From Sphingomicrobium astaxanthinifaciens (GTDB taxonomy: Bacteria; Pseudomonadota; Alphaproteobacteria; Sphingomonadales; Sphingomonadaceae): a stretch of 64,000 nucleotides of DNA. A model generated the notes under the pieces. That model searched no databases, had not been told where the DNA came from, and saw only the letters and a program-made list of their open reading frames with translations. A program made the translations under genes and the position numbers. Location: positions 62,001-126,000 of the forward strand of contig NZ_JAKNYM010000001.1 in assembly GCF_022865105.1 (NCBI RefSeq), read 5' to 3'. The number at the start of each line of letters is the position of its first letter. Position 1 is the first letter of the stretch. Below are positions 22,601 through 31,231 of this stretch, piece by piece.

Positions 22601-24079
22601 CTAGCGCGAGGCGAAACGCGTCGGCGCGTCGCCGTTCATCTTGCGGACGAAGCATTCGCCCCCCGCCTGCTTGACCTCGACGCAGAAATCGCGCGCCGCC
22701 GCGTCGCTGGCAAAGCCATGCGCGGCGAGGCGATAGAAGGTCTTGCCGTCGAGTTCGAGCCGCGCCGCCATCGGCTGGTAGGCGGCGAGCGCGTCGACGC
22801 GGGCGGTGGCGAGCGCCCAGCCGCGCTGCAGGCTCGAGCGGCGCGAATAGGAACCGAGCTGGACCACCGAGCGGCTCGCCCGTTCGGCGGCCACCGCTTC
22901 GGCGCGGATGCTGCGCACCGATTCGGTCAGGCGCGTGGTCTGGCGGCTCAGCGCGGGCTGCGGGGTGGCCTCGCGCGCGGTGCGCGCGGCCTCGGCGAGT
23001 AGCGCCACCGGGGCGACCGGGTCGACGTCGAGCGCGGGGCGCGTCTCGGCCTCGTCCGCCGCGGCGGCCTCGGCGGTCACGTCGACGAGTTCGATGTCGC
23101 GCACCGGGATGTCGACGGTGGTCGCATAGACGCTCGGCGCGGGATCGGGGGCGATGGTGGGCAGCGCTGCGGCCGGGGCGGGCGCGCTCGGCGCGCGCAT
23201 CGGCGCGGGGGCCGCGGCCACCGCCACCGGCGCGGCGAGCGATGAAGGCGAAGGCGCGGGCGCGGGGAGCGACGACGGCGCGGGCGTGGGCGACGCCACG
23301 CGCTGCGGCGCGAGGCTGGCATAGCGCGGCTGGTCGGCATCGGCGTGGAGCGCGAGCCGCACCGGCTGACCCGGATCGACCGGCGCGGGGGTCACCCCGA
23401 CCAGCGCGGCGACCTGCTGCGAGGGGTGCTCGGGATTGGCCATCTGCATCCAGCTCTGGAGGCGCGCGTCGAGCTGGTCGGCGGGCACGTCCTGCGCGGC
23501 GACGATCCGCGCCGCCTCCCAGTTGCCGTTCATCGCGTGGACCAGCGCCAGGTTCTGGCGGGTCCGCGCGGTGGCGGCGGGGCTGCGCGCGGCGGTCTCG
23601 AGGATCTCGAGCGCGACCTGCGGCCGCCCGGCCATCGCCACCGCGAGCCCGAGGTCGGCGGCATCGACATAGCCGCGCGCCTGTTCGAGCCCGGCGAGCG
23701 CCTGGTGGCGCTTGCCCTGCGCGATCTCGACCAGCGCCTTCTTCATGATGATCTTGGGCTGGGCAGGCATCAGGCTGAGCGAATCGCGATAGGCGGCCTC
23801 GGCCGAGGCGAAGCGGCCGTCGGCGAAATAGATGTTGCCGAGCAGCGCGCGGAACCCGGCATCGGTCGGGCTCGCTTCGACGGCGCGCTCGGCGAGCGCG
23901 ATCGCCTCGGCATGGTTGCCCTCGATCAGCGCGCCCTGTGCGCGGCTGGCCAGGCCGATATTTTCCTTGTCCATCTTGCCGGCAAAGCCACCCATGCCGG
24001 CATCGCTCATGCCGCAGGCGCCGAGCGCCGCTGCCATGGCCGCAAGGCCGACTGCGCGTCCCATCGTGATCTTGCTCAT
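22601..24079 (-). CDS. TPR-repeat lipoprotein with C-terminal SPOR domain
   Basis: 492-residue precursor. A lipoprotein signal ends at ALGACGMS (Cys22). TPR-type helices span about residues 40-215. A long Ala/Pro-rich disordered linker (about 220-320) follows, and a SPOR domain closes the protein (about 405-490; VVQLGSYSRRSSLQRGW). SPOR domains bind denuded peptidoglycan at division sites, so this is likely an envelope protein active in division or wall remodelling. Last gene of a three-gene operon with an acidic RHH-like protein and a ParA-like ATPase. Confidence 0.78.
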   Translation of the reverse strand: MSKITMGRAVGLAAMAAALGACGMSDAGMGGFAGKMDKENIGLASRAQGALIEGNHAEAIALAERAVEASPTDAGFRALLGNIYFADGRFASAEAAYRDSLSLMPAQPKIIMKKALVEIAQGKRHQALAGLEQARGYVDAADLGLAVAMAGRPQVALEILETAARSPAATARTRQNLALVHAMNGNWEAARIVAAQDVPADQLDARLQSWMQMANPEHPSQQVAALVGVTPAPVDPGQPVRLALHADADQPRYASLAPQRVASPTPAPSSLPAPAPSPSSLAAPVAVAAAPAPMRAPSAPAPAAALPTIAPDPAPSVYATTVDIPVRDIELVDVTAEAAAADEAETRPALDVDPVAPVALLAEAARTAREATPQPALSRQTTRLTESVRSIRAEAVAAERASRSVVQLGSYSRRSSLQRGWALATARVDALAAYQPMAARLELDGKTFYRLAAHGFASDAAARDFCVEVKQAGGECFVRKMNGDAPTRFASR

Positions 24080-24108
24080 CTGACCTACCCTTCCCTGGTT
24101 TGTCGGTC

Positions 24109-25470
24109 CTATTCGGTCTCCACGCCAGCCTGCGCGACCAGCTCGTCGAGCTCGGTCATCTCTCCCAGCAGGCGGTCGAGCGCCTCGGTCACCATCTTCT
24201 GCGCCGACTGGCCGGTAAGGGCACAGGCGAGCCGCAGCTTGAGATGGCGCTCCCGATCGAGACGCAGCGTGAAGGCGGCCTTGTCCTTGGCGCCGGCCCG
24301 CGCCTGCGCCACGTCGAGGGTCGAGAGCGCATGGCCCTCGAGGTCGTCCTCGGCATCGGCATCGGCGTCGGCGGGCTCGGCAACGACCGGCGCTTCGGGC
24401 GCGTCGACCCGCATGGCCGCATCGAGGACAAGCTCCTCTTCCTGCGCATCGTCCCCGTCCGACGCCGGCGCGGCGGCGGGGCGCGAGAGGAACGCTGCGA
24501 AACGGTTGTTGACGGTGGGGTCGAAGTCGTCGCCCGCCGCTTCCTCGGCGGTGGCTTCTTCCTCGCAGCCGAAGACGTCTTCCTCGTCCTCGCCCGTCAC
24601 TTCGCCCGGCTCGTCGGGGCGCGACAGCCCCTGCGCGATATCGGCGGCGGGCAGCTTGGCCTCGGCGGCCTCGGCGTCGTCGGGGGCATCGCCCCAGGCC
24701 CCGCCCTCGCTCTTCTGCTGCGCGGTGAGCGGCGCGAGGTCGGCAACGGTGCGCATCAGTTTGGGCGCCTCGTCCGCCGCCTCGGCGGCAGGTTCGGGGG
24801 CCGCATCGAACGCGGTCGGCTCGTCGGCGGGCACGCCGCGGCTGGCCGCGAAGGTGCTCTGCGAGACCGGCGGCGCATCGAACACGGTGGCCCGCGATCC
24901 GGGGTGCGCAAGCGGCTCGGCGACCGGCTCTTCGGCGACCGGTTCCGAGGCGTAGGGGGCCTCGGCGGGCGTTTCCCCGGCATAGGGTTGCTCGGCGGGC
25001 AGGTCCTCAGCGGGCGCTTCCTCGCGAACGTTGGCGGGGATCGGGGCGCTGAAGGCATCGGCCTTCTTGGCCTCGACACGCGCTCCCGAGAAGACGTTGG
25101 GGCTGTCGCCCTCGGCCTCGGGATCCCACAGTTCGGCGGTGGTGTCCTCGAGATCGGCGCCGTCGTCGGCATATTCGCCCTGGTCCGCGTCCTCGCCATA
25201 TTCGGCGGCAAGCTTGGCCTGCTGGTCGTGGACCACCGGCTGCGACGGGGTCAGCCCCGACAGCGGATTGCGGTTGATATGCTCGACGCTCGCGCCTTCC
25301 TCGTTCGAGGGCGCGGCGGGGGCTTCGAAGCCCATGTCGTTCCAGCCGAGGTCGTCGAGACCCCCGGGGCCGGTCTGACCGAAATTCTGGCGGCGCATCG
25401 CCGGACGGGCCGAGCCCTTGCGAGCAAGGAGGCCCCCGGAGAGCGACGCGAATGCCTTGGGTGCATTCAT
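24109..25470 (-). CDS. Acidic disordered protein with C-terminal ribbon-helix-helix-like segment
   Basis: 453 aa, not a recognised family as a whole. Residues about 30-395 are low-complexity and strongly acidic (many Glu, Asp, Ala, Pro). The last ~55 residues form a compact basic/hydrophobic unit (FTLRLDRERHLKLRLACALTG then two helices) resembling a ribbon-helix-helix or ParB-partner type domain. Directly downstream of a ParA-like ATPase (21-bp gap), so it may be the ATPase's DNA-binding or cargo partner. A conserved basic start (MNAPKAFASLSGGLLARKG) is notable. Function is inference. Confidence 0.6.
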   Translation of the reverse strand: MNAPKAFASLSGGLLARKGSARPAMRRQNFGQTGPGGLDDLGWNDMGFEAPAAPSNEEGASVEHINRNPLSGLTPSQPVVHDQQAKLAAEYGEDADQGEYADDGADLEDTTAELWDPEAEGDSPNVFSGARVEAKKADAFSAPIPANVREEAPAEDLPAEQPYAGETPAEAPYASEPVAEEPVAEPLAHPGSRATVFDAPPVSQSTFAASRGVPADEPTAFDAAPEPAAEAADEAPKLMRTVADLAPLTAQQKSEGGAWGDAPDDAEAAEAKLPAADIAQGLSRPDEPGEVTGEDEEDVFGCEEEATAEEAAGDDFDPTVNNRFAAFLSRPAAAPASDGDDAQEEELVLDAAMRVDAPEAPVVAEPADADADAEDDLEGHALSTLDVAQARAGAKDKAAFTLRLDRERHLKLRLACALTGQSAQKMVTEALDRLLGEMTELDELVAQAGVETE

Positions 25471-25491
25471 CGTGACGCTCCTATCCGACGC

Positions 25492-26223
25492 TTAACCGAC
25501 GACCCGGCGACCGAAGCCACCGACCGGACGCGGTGCCGACGGGGCACCCCCCTGGCTCGGCACGCCTCCCACGTTGGGGGCGGCAAAGACGGTGCGGCGG
25601 AAATTCTTCTCGAGCCGGTCGGCGACGTAATTCCACAGCTCGACGATTTCCTGGCTCGAGCGACCCTCGGGATCGATTTCCATCACCGTGCGGCCATCGA
25701 TCATCGAGGCGGCGAAATCGGTGCGGTGGTGCACGGTGACCGGCGCGACGGTGCCGTGCTGCGACAGCGCGACCGCCGCTTCATAGGTGATCTTGGCCTT
25801 GGGGGTGGCGGCGTTGACGACGAAGATGGCGGGCTTGCCGGCGCGGTCGCACAGGTCGACGGTGGCGCCGACGGCGCGCAAGTCGTGCGGGCTCGGGCGG
25901 GTCGGGATGACGACCAGCTCGGCCACCGCGATGACCGACTGGATCGCCATGGTGATCGCCGGCGGGGTGTCGATCACGGCGAGCTTGAAGCCCTGCTGGC
26001 GCAGCACCTCGAGGTCGGACGCGAGCCGCGCGACCGTGGTCTGGGCGAAGGCCGGCATCTCGTCCTCGCGCTCGTTCCACCAATCGGCGAGCGAACCCTG
26101 CGGATCGATGTCGATGAGACAGACCGGACCGTGGCCGGCCCGCTGGGCCTGAACCGCAAGATGGCCCGAAATGGTGGTCTTGCCCGAGCCACCCTTCTGC
26201 GATGCCATAGCCAGAACGCGCAT
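25492..26223 (-). CDS. ParA/MinD-like P-loop ATPase
   Basis: 243-residue ATPase with the deviant Walker A KGGSGKTT at residues 10-17 (Lys10 and Lys15), the switch DIDPQGS and Walker B-like VIDTPPA. Family members form ATP-dependent dimers on DNA or membrane and position plasmids, chromosomes or protein complexes. No parB or parS-like site lies next to it, and the partner is instead an acidic RHH-like protein. A Gly/Pro-rich C-terminal tail of ~25 residues is unusual. GAGGGG lies six bases before the chosen ATG. Confidence 0.85.
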   Translation of the reverse strand: MRVLAMASQKGGSGKTTISGHLAVQAQRAGHGPVCLIDIDPQGSLADWWNEREDEMPAFAQTTVARLASDLEVLRQQGFKLAVIDTPPAITMAIQSVIAVAELVVIPTRPSPHDLRAVGATVDLCDRAGKPAIFVVNAATPKAKITYEAAVALSQHGTVAPVTVHHRTDFAASMIDGRTVMEIDPEGRSSQEIVELWNYVADRLEKNFRRTVFAAPNVGGVPSQGGAPSAPRPVGGFGRRVVG

Positions 26224-26400
26224 TGTTTTCCCCTCGCCGGAATTGGACGAATATTTTCGATCCGGCCCAATTGGCCTGAAGGGCACTAAAATCTGGTTAA
26301 CGCTTCTTCGGTCGCGCCTGCCGGTTTGCAACGCGGCAGCGATCTGGCATCAGGGACGCGCAACTTTAGTGTCGTGATATCAAACGGATATGGTAGCGAA

Positions 26401-27420
26401 ATGGTAAGCATGACGAACCCGCTTTTTTCCGCGCTCCTGCTGGCGCTCGCCGCCCCGCCCCCGGCGGACGGCATCGGCGAGGGCATCGCGGCATGGCGCG
26501 CGGGCGAACATGGCCGCGCGGTGGCGATCTGGGCGCCGCTGGCCGAGGCCGGCGACCGCGACGCGCTGTTCAACCTCGCGCAGGCCTATCGGCTCGGGCG
26601 CGGGGTGCCCGTCGACCTGGCGCGCGCGCGCACGCTGTTCGAGCGCGCTGCGCGGCAGGGGCACCTGGGGGCGCGCACCAATCTCGGGCTGATGCTGTTC
26701 GGCGAAGGCGAACGCAGCGCCGGGCTGCGCTGGTTGCGCGAGGCCGCCGACGCGGGCGAACCGCGCGCGATGCTGGTCTACGGGACCGCGCTGTTCAACG
26801 GCGACACGCTGCGGCGCGACATGGTCACCGGCTATGCGCTGGTCAGCCGCGCCGCCGCCAAGGATCTCGCCGCGGCGCGCACGACGCTGGCCGAGATGGA
26901 CCGCCTGCTCCCGGTCGACACGAGGCGCGAGGGCGTCGCGCTCGCGCGCGCGCTGGCCTCGGGCGAGCGCGCGCTGGCCGCGAGCCTCGGCCCCTCGCCC
27001 GCGCCGACGGCGAGCGCGAGCGCCGCGGCCGCCGCGCCCCCTGCCGCGGCACCTGCTCCTGCACCGGCACCTGCCCCTGCCCCCGATTCCGCACCCACGT
27101 CCGCAACGCCGGCGCCCGCGCCCAAGACGGTGACCGCGCCCTCTCCCGCGCCCGCTCCCGCGCCCAAGGCGGTCCCCGCGTCCGCACCGGACGGCGGCTG
27201 GGCGATCCAGCTCGGGGCCTTCTCGCGTAGCGGGGCGGCGCAGGCGCTCTACGACGAGGTCGAGGCCCTGCCCGCGCTCAAGGACAAGCCGCCCGCCTAT
27301 ATCGAGGGCGCAGGGGTGACGCGCTTGCGGATCGGCGGGTTCGCCAGCGCCGCCGCGGCCAAGCGCGCCTGCGCCGCGCTCGAGGCCCGCGGGCAGGCCT
27401 GCTTCGCGCTGCGCGATTAG
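26401..27420 (+). CDS. Sel1/TPR-like repeat protein with C-terminal SPOR domain
   Basis: 339-residue secreted protein. A signal peptide (about 1-20) is followed by Sel1-type repeats (about 25-175: ALFNLAQAYRLGRG, ARTNLGLMLFGEG), an Ala/Pro linker (about 205-260) and a SPOR domain (about 262-339; WAIQLGAFSRSGAAQ). The domain plan parallels the TPR/SPOR lipoprotein 3 kb away in the divergent operon. Start uncertain: ATG at 26401 or 26410, no good Shine-Dalgarno. Likely periplasmic and peptidoglycan-binding. Confidence 0.72.
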   Translation: MVSMTNPLFSALLLALAAPPPADGIGEGIAAWRAGEHGRAVAIWAPLAEAGDRDALFNLAQAYRLGRGVPVDLARARTLFERAARQGHLGARTNLGLMLFGEGERSAGLRWLREAADAGEPRAMLVYGTALFNGDTLRRDMVTGYALVSRAAAKDLAAARTTLAEMDRLLPVDTRREGVALARALASGERALAASLGPSPAPTASASAAAAAPPAAAPAPAPAPAPAPDSAPTSATPAPAPKTVTAPSPAPAPAPKAVPASAPDGGWAIQLGAFSRSGAAQALYDEVEALPALKDKPPAYIEGAGVTRLRIGGFASAAAAKRACAALEARGQACFALRD

Positions 27421-27426
27421 CGTCGG

Positions 27427-28275
27427 CTAGTCGGCGCCCGGGTCGGCGGGCGTGAACCCGAAGGCGTGGAGCAACGCGTCGAGGTCGGCGTGATCGAGCC
27501 GCGCATCGGCGGCGGCGGCGACCCGCGGCTTGGCGCGATAGGCAATCCCCAGATCGGCCTCGTGCAGCATCGGCAGGTCGTTGGCGCCATCGCCGATCGC
27601 GACCACCGGCCCGCCGCACCTTGCGCGTTCCTCGACCAGCACCGCGCGCTTGACCGCGCCGTCGACCACCGCGCCCTCGACCCGCCCGGTGAGGCGACCG
27701 TTCGCGACCTCGAGCCGGTTGGCGACGACGCGGTCGAACCCGAGCGCGCGCGCGACGGGCTCGGCGAAGGCGGTGAAGCCGCCCGAAACGAGCACCGTGC
27801 GCACGCCATGGCGCGACAGCGTCCCAACCAGCGTGGCCGCGCCCCGGTTGGGGCGGATGCGGGTGGCGAGCAGTGTCTCGATCGCCGCCACCTCGAGCCC
27901 CTCGAGCAGCGCGAGCCGCGCGGCGAGCGCGCGCGCGAAATCGAGCTCGCCGCGCATCGCGCGCTCGGTGATGTCGGCGACCGCCGCGCCCACCCCCGCC
28001 AGCGCGGCGAGTTCGTCGATGCACTCCTGCCCGATCATCGTGCTGTCCATGTCGGCGAGGAACAGGGCGGGCGGGCGATCGTGATCGTGCACGACATGGT
28101 CGACGCCCTCGAATTCGGCGAGCGCGGCGCGCAGCTCGGCGACCGGGCGCGCGCTTTCCAGCCGCGCCACGCGGCCAACCTCGAGCCAGCGCGCCTCGGC
28201 CCCGAGCCGCGCCGCCAGCGTCTCGAGCCGGCTGGCATCGAGCGCGGCGGCTGCTATCAGCGTCGCAATGGCCAT
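27427..28275 (-). CDS. serB: Phosphoserine phosphatase
   Basis: 282-residue HAD-family enzyme for the last step of serine synthesis. The aspartyl nucleophile pair is Asp75/Asp77 in LADMDSTMI; motif II is LVSGGFTAF and motif [13 protein letters not shown]. The N-terminal ~60 residues are an ACT-like extension as in other SerB proteins. Its ATG overlaps the divergent miaA start by eight bases, with ATGGCCAT serving both strands, if both starts are right. Confidence 0.92.
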   Translation of the reverse strand: MAIATLIAAAALDASRLETLAARLGAEARWLEVGRVARLESARPVAELRAALAEFEGVDHVVHDHDRPPALFLADMDSTMIGQECIDELAALAGVGAAVADITERAMRGELDFARALAARLALLEGLEVAAIETLLATRIRPNRGAATLVGTLSRHGVRTVLVSGGFTAFAEPVARALGFDRVVANRLEVANGRLTGRVEGAVVDGAVKRAVLVEERARCGGPVVAIGDGANDLPMLHEADLGIAYRAKPRVAAAADARLDHADLDALLHAFGFTPADPGAD

Positions 28276-29197
28276 GCATCCTCCTCTCGCCCTCATCGCG
28301 GGTCCGACCGCGAGCGGCAAGTCCGAACTGGCGCTTCGGCTGGCCGAGGCGAAGGATGGCGTGGTCATCAACGCCGACAGCGCGCAGATCTACGCCGACC
28401 TGTCGATCCTCGCCGCGAGCCCCTCGCCCGGCGAACAGGCCCGCGCGCCGCACCGCCTCTACGGGGTACGCGATGGCGCCCTGCCCTGTTCGGCCGCCGA
28501 CTGGGCGGCGCTGGCGAAGCAGGAAATCGCCGTCGCACGGGCGGCAGGAAAGCTGCCCATCCTCGTCGGCGGCACCGGGCTCTACCTGCGCACGCTGCTC
28601 GACGGCATCGCCCCGGTGCCCGAGATCGATCCCGCGATCCGCGCCGCGGTCCGCGATACCGACACGGCGAGCAATTACGCCGCGCTCGCGACCGAGGACC
28701 CGGCGGCGGCGGCGCGGCTCAATCCCGGCGACAGCCTGCGGATCGCGCGCGCGCTCGAAGTCGTGCGCTCGACCGGCCACCCGCTGTCCTACTGGCAGGC
28801 GCGAAAGGAAGGCGGGATCGGCGGTGCGGTCACGCTGCGCCCGCTCCTCCTCCTGCCCCCGCGCGACTGGCTCGCCGCGCGCTGCGACCGGCGCTTCGAG
28901 ACGATGGTCGCGGCGGGCGCGATCGAAGAAGTGACGGCGCTGCTGGCGCGCGGGCTCGACCCCGCCCTGCCGGTGATGCGCGCGATCGGCGTGCCCGAAC
29001 TGGCCGCGCATCTTGCGGGCGAGACCAGCCTCGACGACGCGATCGCGGCCGCCCAGCGCGCCACGCGGCAATATATGAAGCGCCAATATACCTGGTTCCG
29101 CCGCCAGCCGCCCGCCGACTGGCCGCGCTTCAGCGACCCGCTCGACAGCGACGACGCGCTGGCGCGTGCCCTAGCCCTGCTCGCCCCCCCGGCCTAA
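28268..29197 (+). CDS. miaA: tRNA dimethylallyltransferase
   Basis: 309-residue enzyme that prenylates A37 of tRNAs reading UNN codons. The P-loop GPTASGKS is near residues 11-18, followed by the catalytic [11 protein letters not shown] region and [16 protein letters not shown]-terminal [14 protein letters not shown] is the tRNA-binding signature. Two starts are possible six bases apart; both overlap the divergent serB start. ilvC follows nine bases after the stop. Confidence 0.95.
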   Translation: MAMHPPLALIAGPTASGKSELALRLAEAKDGVVINADSAQIYADLSILAASPSPGEQARAPHRLYGVRDGALPCSAADWAALAKQEIAVARAAGKLPILVGGTGLYLRTLLDGIAPVPEIDPAIRAAVRDTDTASNYAALATEDPAAAARLNPGDSLRIARALEVVRSTGHPLSYWQARKEGGIGGAVTLRPLLLLPPRDWLAARCDRRFETMVAAGAIEEVTALLARGLDPALPVMRAIGVPELAAHLAGETSLDDAIAAAQRATRQYMKRQYTWFRRQPPADWPRFSDPLDSDDALARALALLAPPA

Positions 29198-29206
29198 GGA
29201 CGATCC

Positions 29207-30205
29207 ATGGACATCATCACCGACGACGCCATCGACCCCGCGCCCTTGGCGGGCAAGCGCATCGCCATCATCGGCTATGGCAACCAGGGCCGTGCGCAGG
29301 CGCTCAATCTCGCCGACAGCGGGATGGACGTGGTGGTGGGTCTTCGCGAGGGCAGCGCGACCGTCGAGCAGGTGCGCGCCGACGGCTTGACCGCATTGCC
29401 GCTCGAGCAGGCACCGAGGGACGCCGCGCTGACCATGATGCTGGTCCCCGACGAACTGATGACCGGGATCTACGGCCTCGTCGAACCCGCGCTCGAACGG
29501 GGCAGCGCGCTCGGCTTCAGCCACGGGCTCGCGGTGCATTTCAACCATGTCCGTCCGCGCGCGGACCTCGACGTCCTGCTCGTCGCGCCCAAGGGCCCCG
29601 GCACCGCGCTGCGCCAGCTCCATACCGAGGGTAAGGGCATGCCCGCGCTCTGGGCGGTCGCCGAGGACCGCAGCGGCAAGGCCAGGCAGGTCGCGCTCGC
29701 CTACGGGCAGGCGATCGGCTGCGCGCGCGCCGGGCTCATCGCCTCCTCGTTCGAGGAGGAATGCGTCGCCGACCTGTTCAACGAGCAAGCGGTGGTCTGG
29801 GGGGGCGTCCCCGCGCTGCTGCTCGCGGGCTACGAGACGCTGGTCGAGACGGGCTATTCTGAAGAGGTCGCCTATTTCGAATGCGTGCGCGAACTCAAGC
29901 TGCTCGCCGACCTGATCGAGGCGCGCGGCATCGCCGGCATGCGCGAGGTCATCTCGAACACCGCCGAGCTCGGCGCGGTGCTCGGCGGACCGGCGGTCAT
30001 CGACCATCATGTGCGCGCGCGCATGCGAGACATCATGACGAGCGTGCGGGGCGGCGAGTTCGCCGCCCAGCTCGCGCAGGAAGCCGCCGAGGGCTATCCG
30101 CTCCTGACGAAGGCGCGCGAGCGCGCGCGCGCGCATCGCGCCGAGGCGGTGCGTCAGCGGCTCGAGGAGATTTCGCCGACGAGCGCGTCCTCGTCGACGT
30201 CGTAG
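29207..30205 (+). CDS. ilvC: Ketol-acid reductoisomerase (class I), somewhat divergent
   Basis: 332-residue NADPH enzyme of Val/Ile/Leu synthesis. The Rossmann motif GYGNQG is at residues 23-28. Catalytic positions known for the family are present: His in GFSHGL, Lys in APKGPG, Asp/Glu in ADLFNEQ, two Glu in YFECVRELK and Ser in ISNTAELG. The N terminus differs from the usual MKVYYD-type start, and the last residues are a Ser-rich run. The 3' end overlaps a small convergent gene by about 50 bp. Could be the sole IlvC or a paralog. Confidence 0.88.
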   Translation: MDIITDDAIDPAPLAGKRIAIIGYGNQGRAQALNLADSGMDVVVGLREGSATVEQVRADGLTALPLEQAPRDAALTMMLVPDELMTGIYGLVEPALERGSALGFSHGLAVHFNHVRPRADLDVLLVAPKGPGTALRQLHTEGKGMPALWAVAEDRSGKARQVALAYGQAIGCARAGLIASSFEEECVADLFNEQAVVWGGVPALLLAGYETLVETGYSEEVAYFECVRELKLLADLIEARGIAGMREVISNTAELGAVLGGPAVIDHHVRARMRDIMTSVRGGEFAAQLAQEAAEGYPLLTKARERARAHRAEAVRQRLEEISPTSASSSTS

Positions 30206-30354
30206 CCGGGGCGGTCGCCGACCAGCGCGCGCTCGAGATAGCGCCGCGTCATCTGGCGGTGGACGTCGACCACCGCCGGGTTGGCGGCATCCTGCGCGCG
30301 TTCCATTTCCTCGGCTGCACGTTGTGCGAAATAGAAGCGATCCTGTTCTGCCAT
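30154..30354 (-). CDS. Small conserved-looking cytoplasmic protein (66 aa), unknown function
   Basis: 66 residues, charged, no membrane segment; helix-rich pattern (FYFAQRAAEEMERAQDAANP) and an acidic C terminus. GGGAGG lies seven bases before the ATG, strong support for translation. It overlaps the end of ilvC tail-to-tail by about 50 bp. I do not recognise a named family; small proteins of this type are often annotated as hypothetical in sphingomonads (recollection, not checked). Confidence 0.55.
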   Translation of the reverse strand: MAEQDRFYFAQRAAEEMERAQDAANPAVVDVHRQMTRRYLERALVGDRPGYDVDEDALVGEISSSR

Positions 30355-30465
30355 TGCAGCCTCCCGGGACATGACGGGACAAGTCTTAGCAGCAAATGGC
30401 GGCAAAGTCGCCTCCCCCGTGACGCGCACGGGGGAGGCGCTTGCCCGGCGGCGGGTGGACGCCGC

Positions 30466-31068
30466 CTAGAACCGCAGCCCGAGCACCGCGAGCGCCTGGT
30501 GCTTCTCGATCTCGCTGTCATAGCGGGCGAAGCGATATTCGGCGCCGAGATAGGCCCCGCGACCGACGTAGAAGCGCCCGCCCGCGCCGACCCGGAAGCC
30601 GTCCTCGTCGCTCTCGACCAGCTCGTAGAAGGTCTCGGTCCCGCTGTTGATGGTGAGGTCCTGGATCGACATCACGTTGGTGTAGCCGCCCTTGAGATAG
30701 ACGTCGCCGAGCGGGCCGACGGGCACGGTCAGCCGGCCGCCGACATAGAGGTCGCGCTCGTTCTCGAAGGTGCCAGTCACGAAGCCGTCGACATCCTGGT
30801 AGGCGACCGCATCCTCGATCGAGCTCTCCCCCGCCTCGAGGTCAATGCCGAGCGCGACCAGCCCGAGCGAGATGTCGTAGCCGACCCCGAGCCCGAGATA
30901 GGCGCCGTCGGACTGATAGTCGGCGGCGGTGAAATCGGCACGGTCGCCCTCGAAGCCCGCCTGCAGTTCGATGCGCGGCCCCGAGGGCGCGAGGATCTGC
31001 GCCGACGCGGGGGTGGCGGCGGCGAGCGCGGCGAGCGCGGTGGCGGTGAAAAGGCCGTGTTTCAGCAT
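30466..31068 (-). CDS. Outer-membrane beta-barrel protein (opacity/OmpA-like porin family)
   Basis: 200-residue precursor. A signal peptide ends at PASA-Q (about residue 23). Alternating hydrophobic strands follow and the chain ends in an aromatic residue (AVLGLRF), the signal for outer-membrane insertion. Size fits an eight-strand barrel. Ligand or adhesive role unknown. AAGGAG lies six bases before the ATG. Monocistronic between a small gene and mutL. Confidence 0.7.
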   Translation of the reverse strand: MLKHGLFTATALAALAAATPASAQILAPSGPRIELQAGFEGDRADFTAADYQSDGAYLGLGVGYDISLGLVALGIDLEAGESSIEDAVAYQDVDGFVTGTFENERDLYVGGRLTVPVGPLGDVYLKGGYTNVMSIQDLTINSGTETFYELVESDEDGFRVGAGGRFYVGRGAYLGAEYRFARYDSEIEKHQALAVLGLRF

Positions 31069-31231
31069 GGTAACTCCTTGGACTGATGCTGCGAGTGTGT
31101 CCCGGTCCCGGCCATCCCCGGCGCGCGCTGAACGCGCCCTGAGACGCGGGTTCATCGGCGCGACAGGCAGGCGCCAAGCGGCTGGAATGGGCCGGGGAAT
31201 CGGGGTGAAAGAAAATTCGGACCGCTGTGTC

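Noticed and set aside
24109-25470. Acidic protein as a PopZ homolog
   Set aside because: Acidic disorder is similar, but the C terminus looks like RHH rather than the three-helix oligomerisation region of PopZ.
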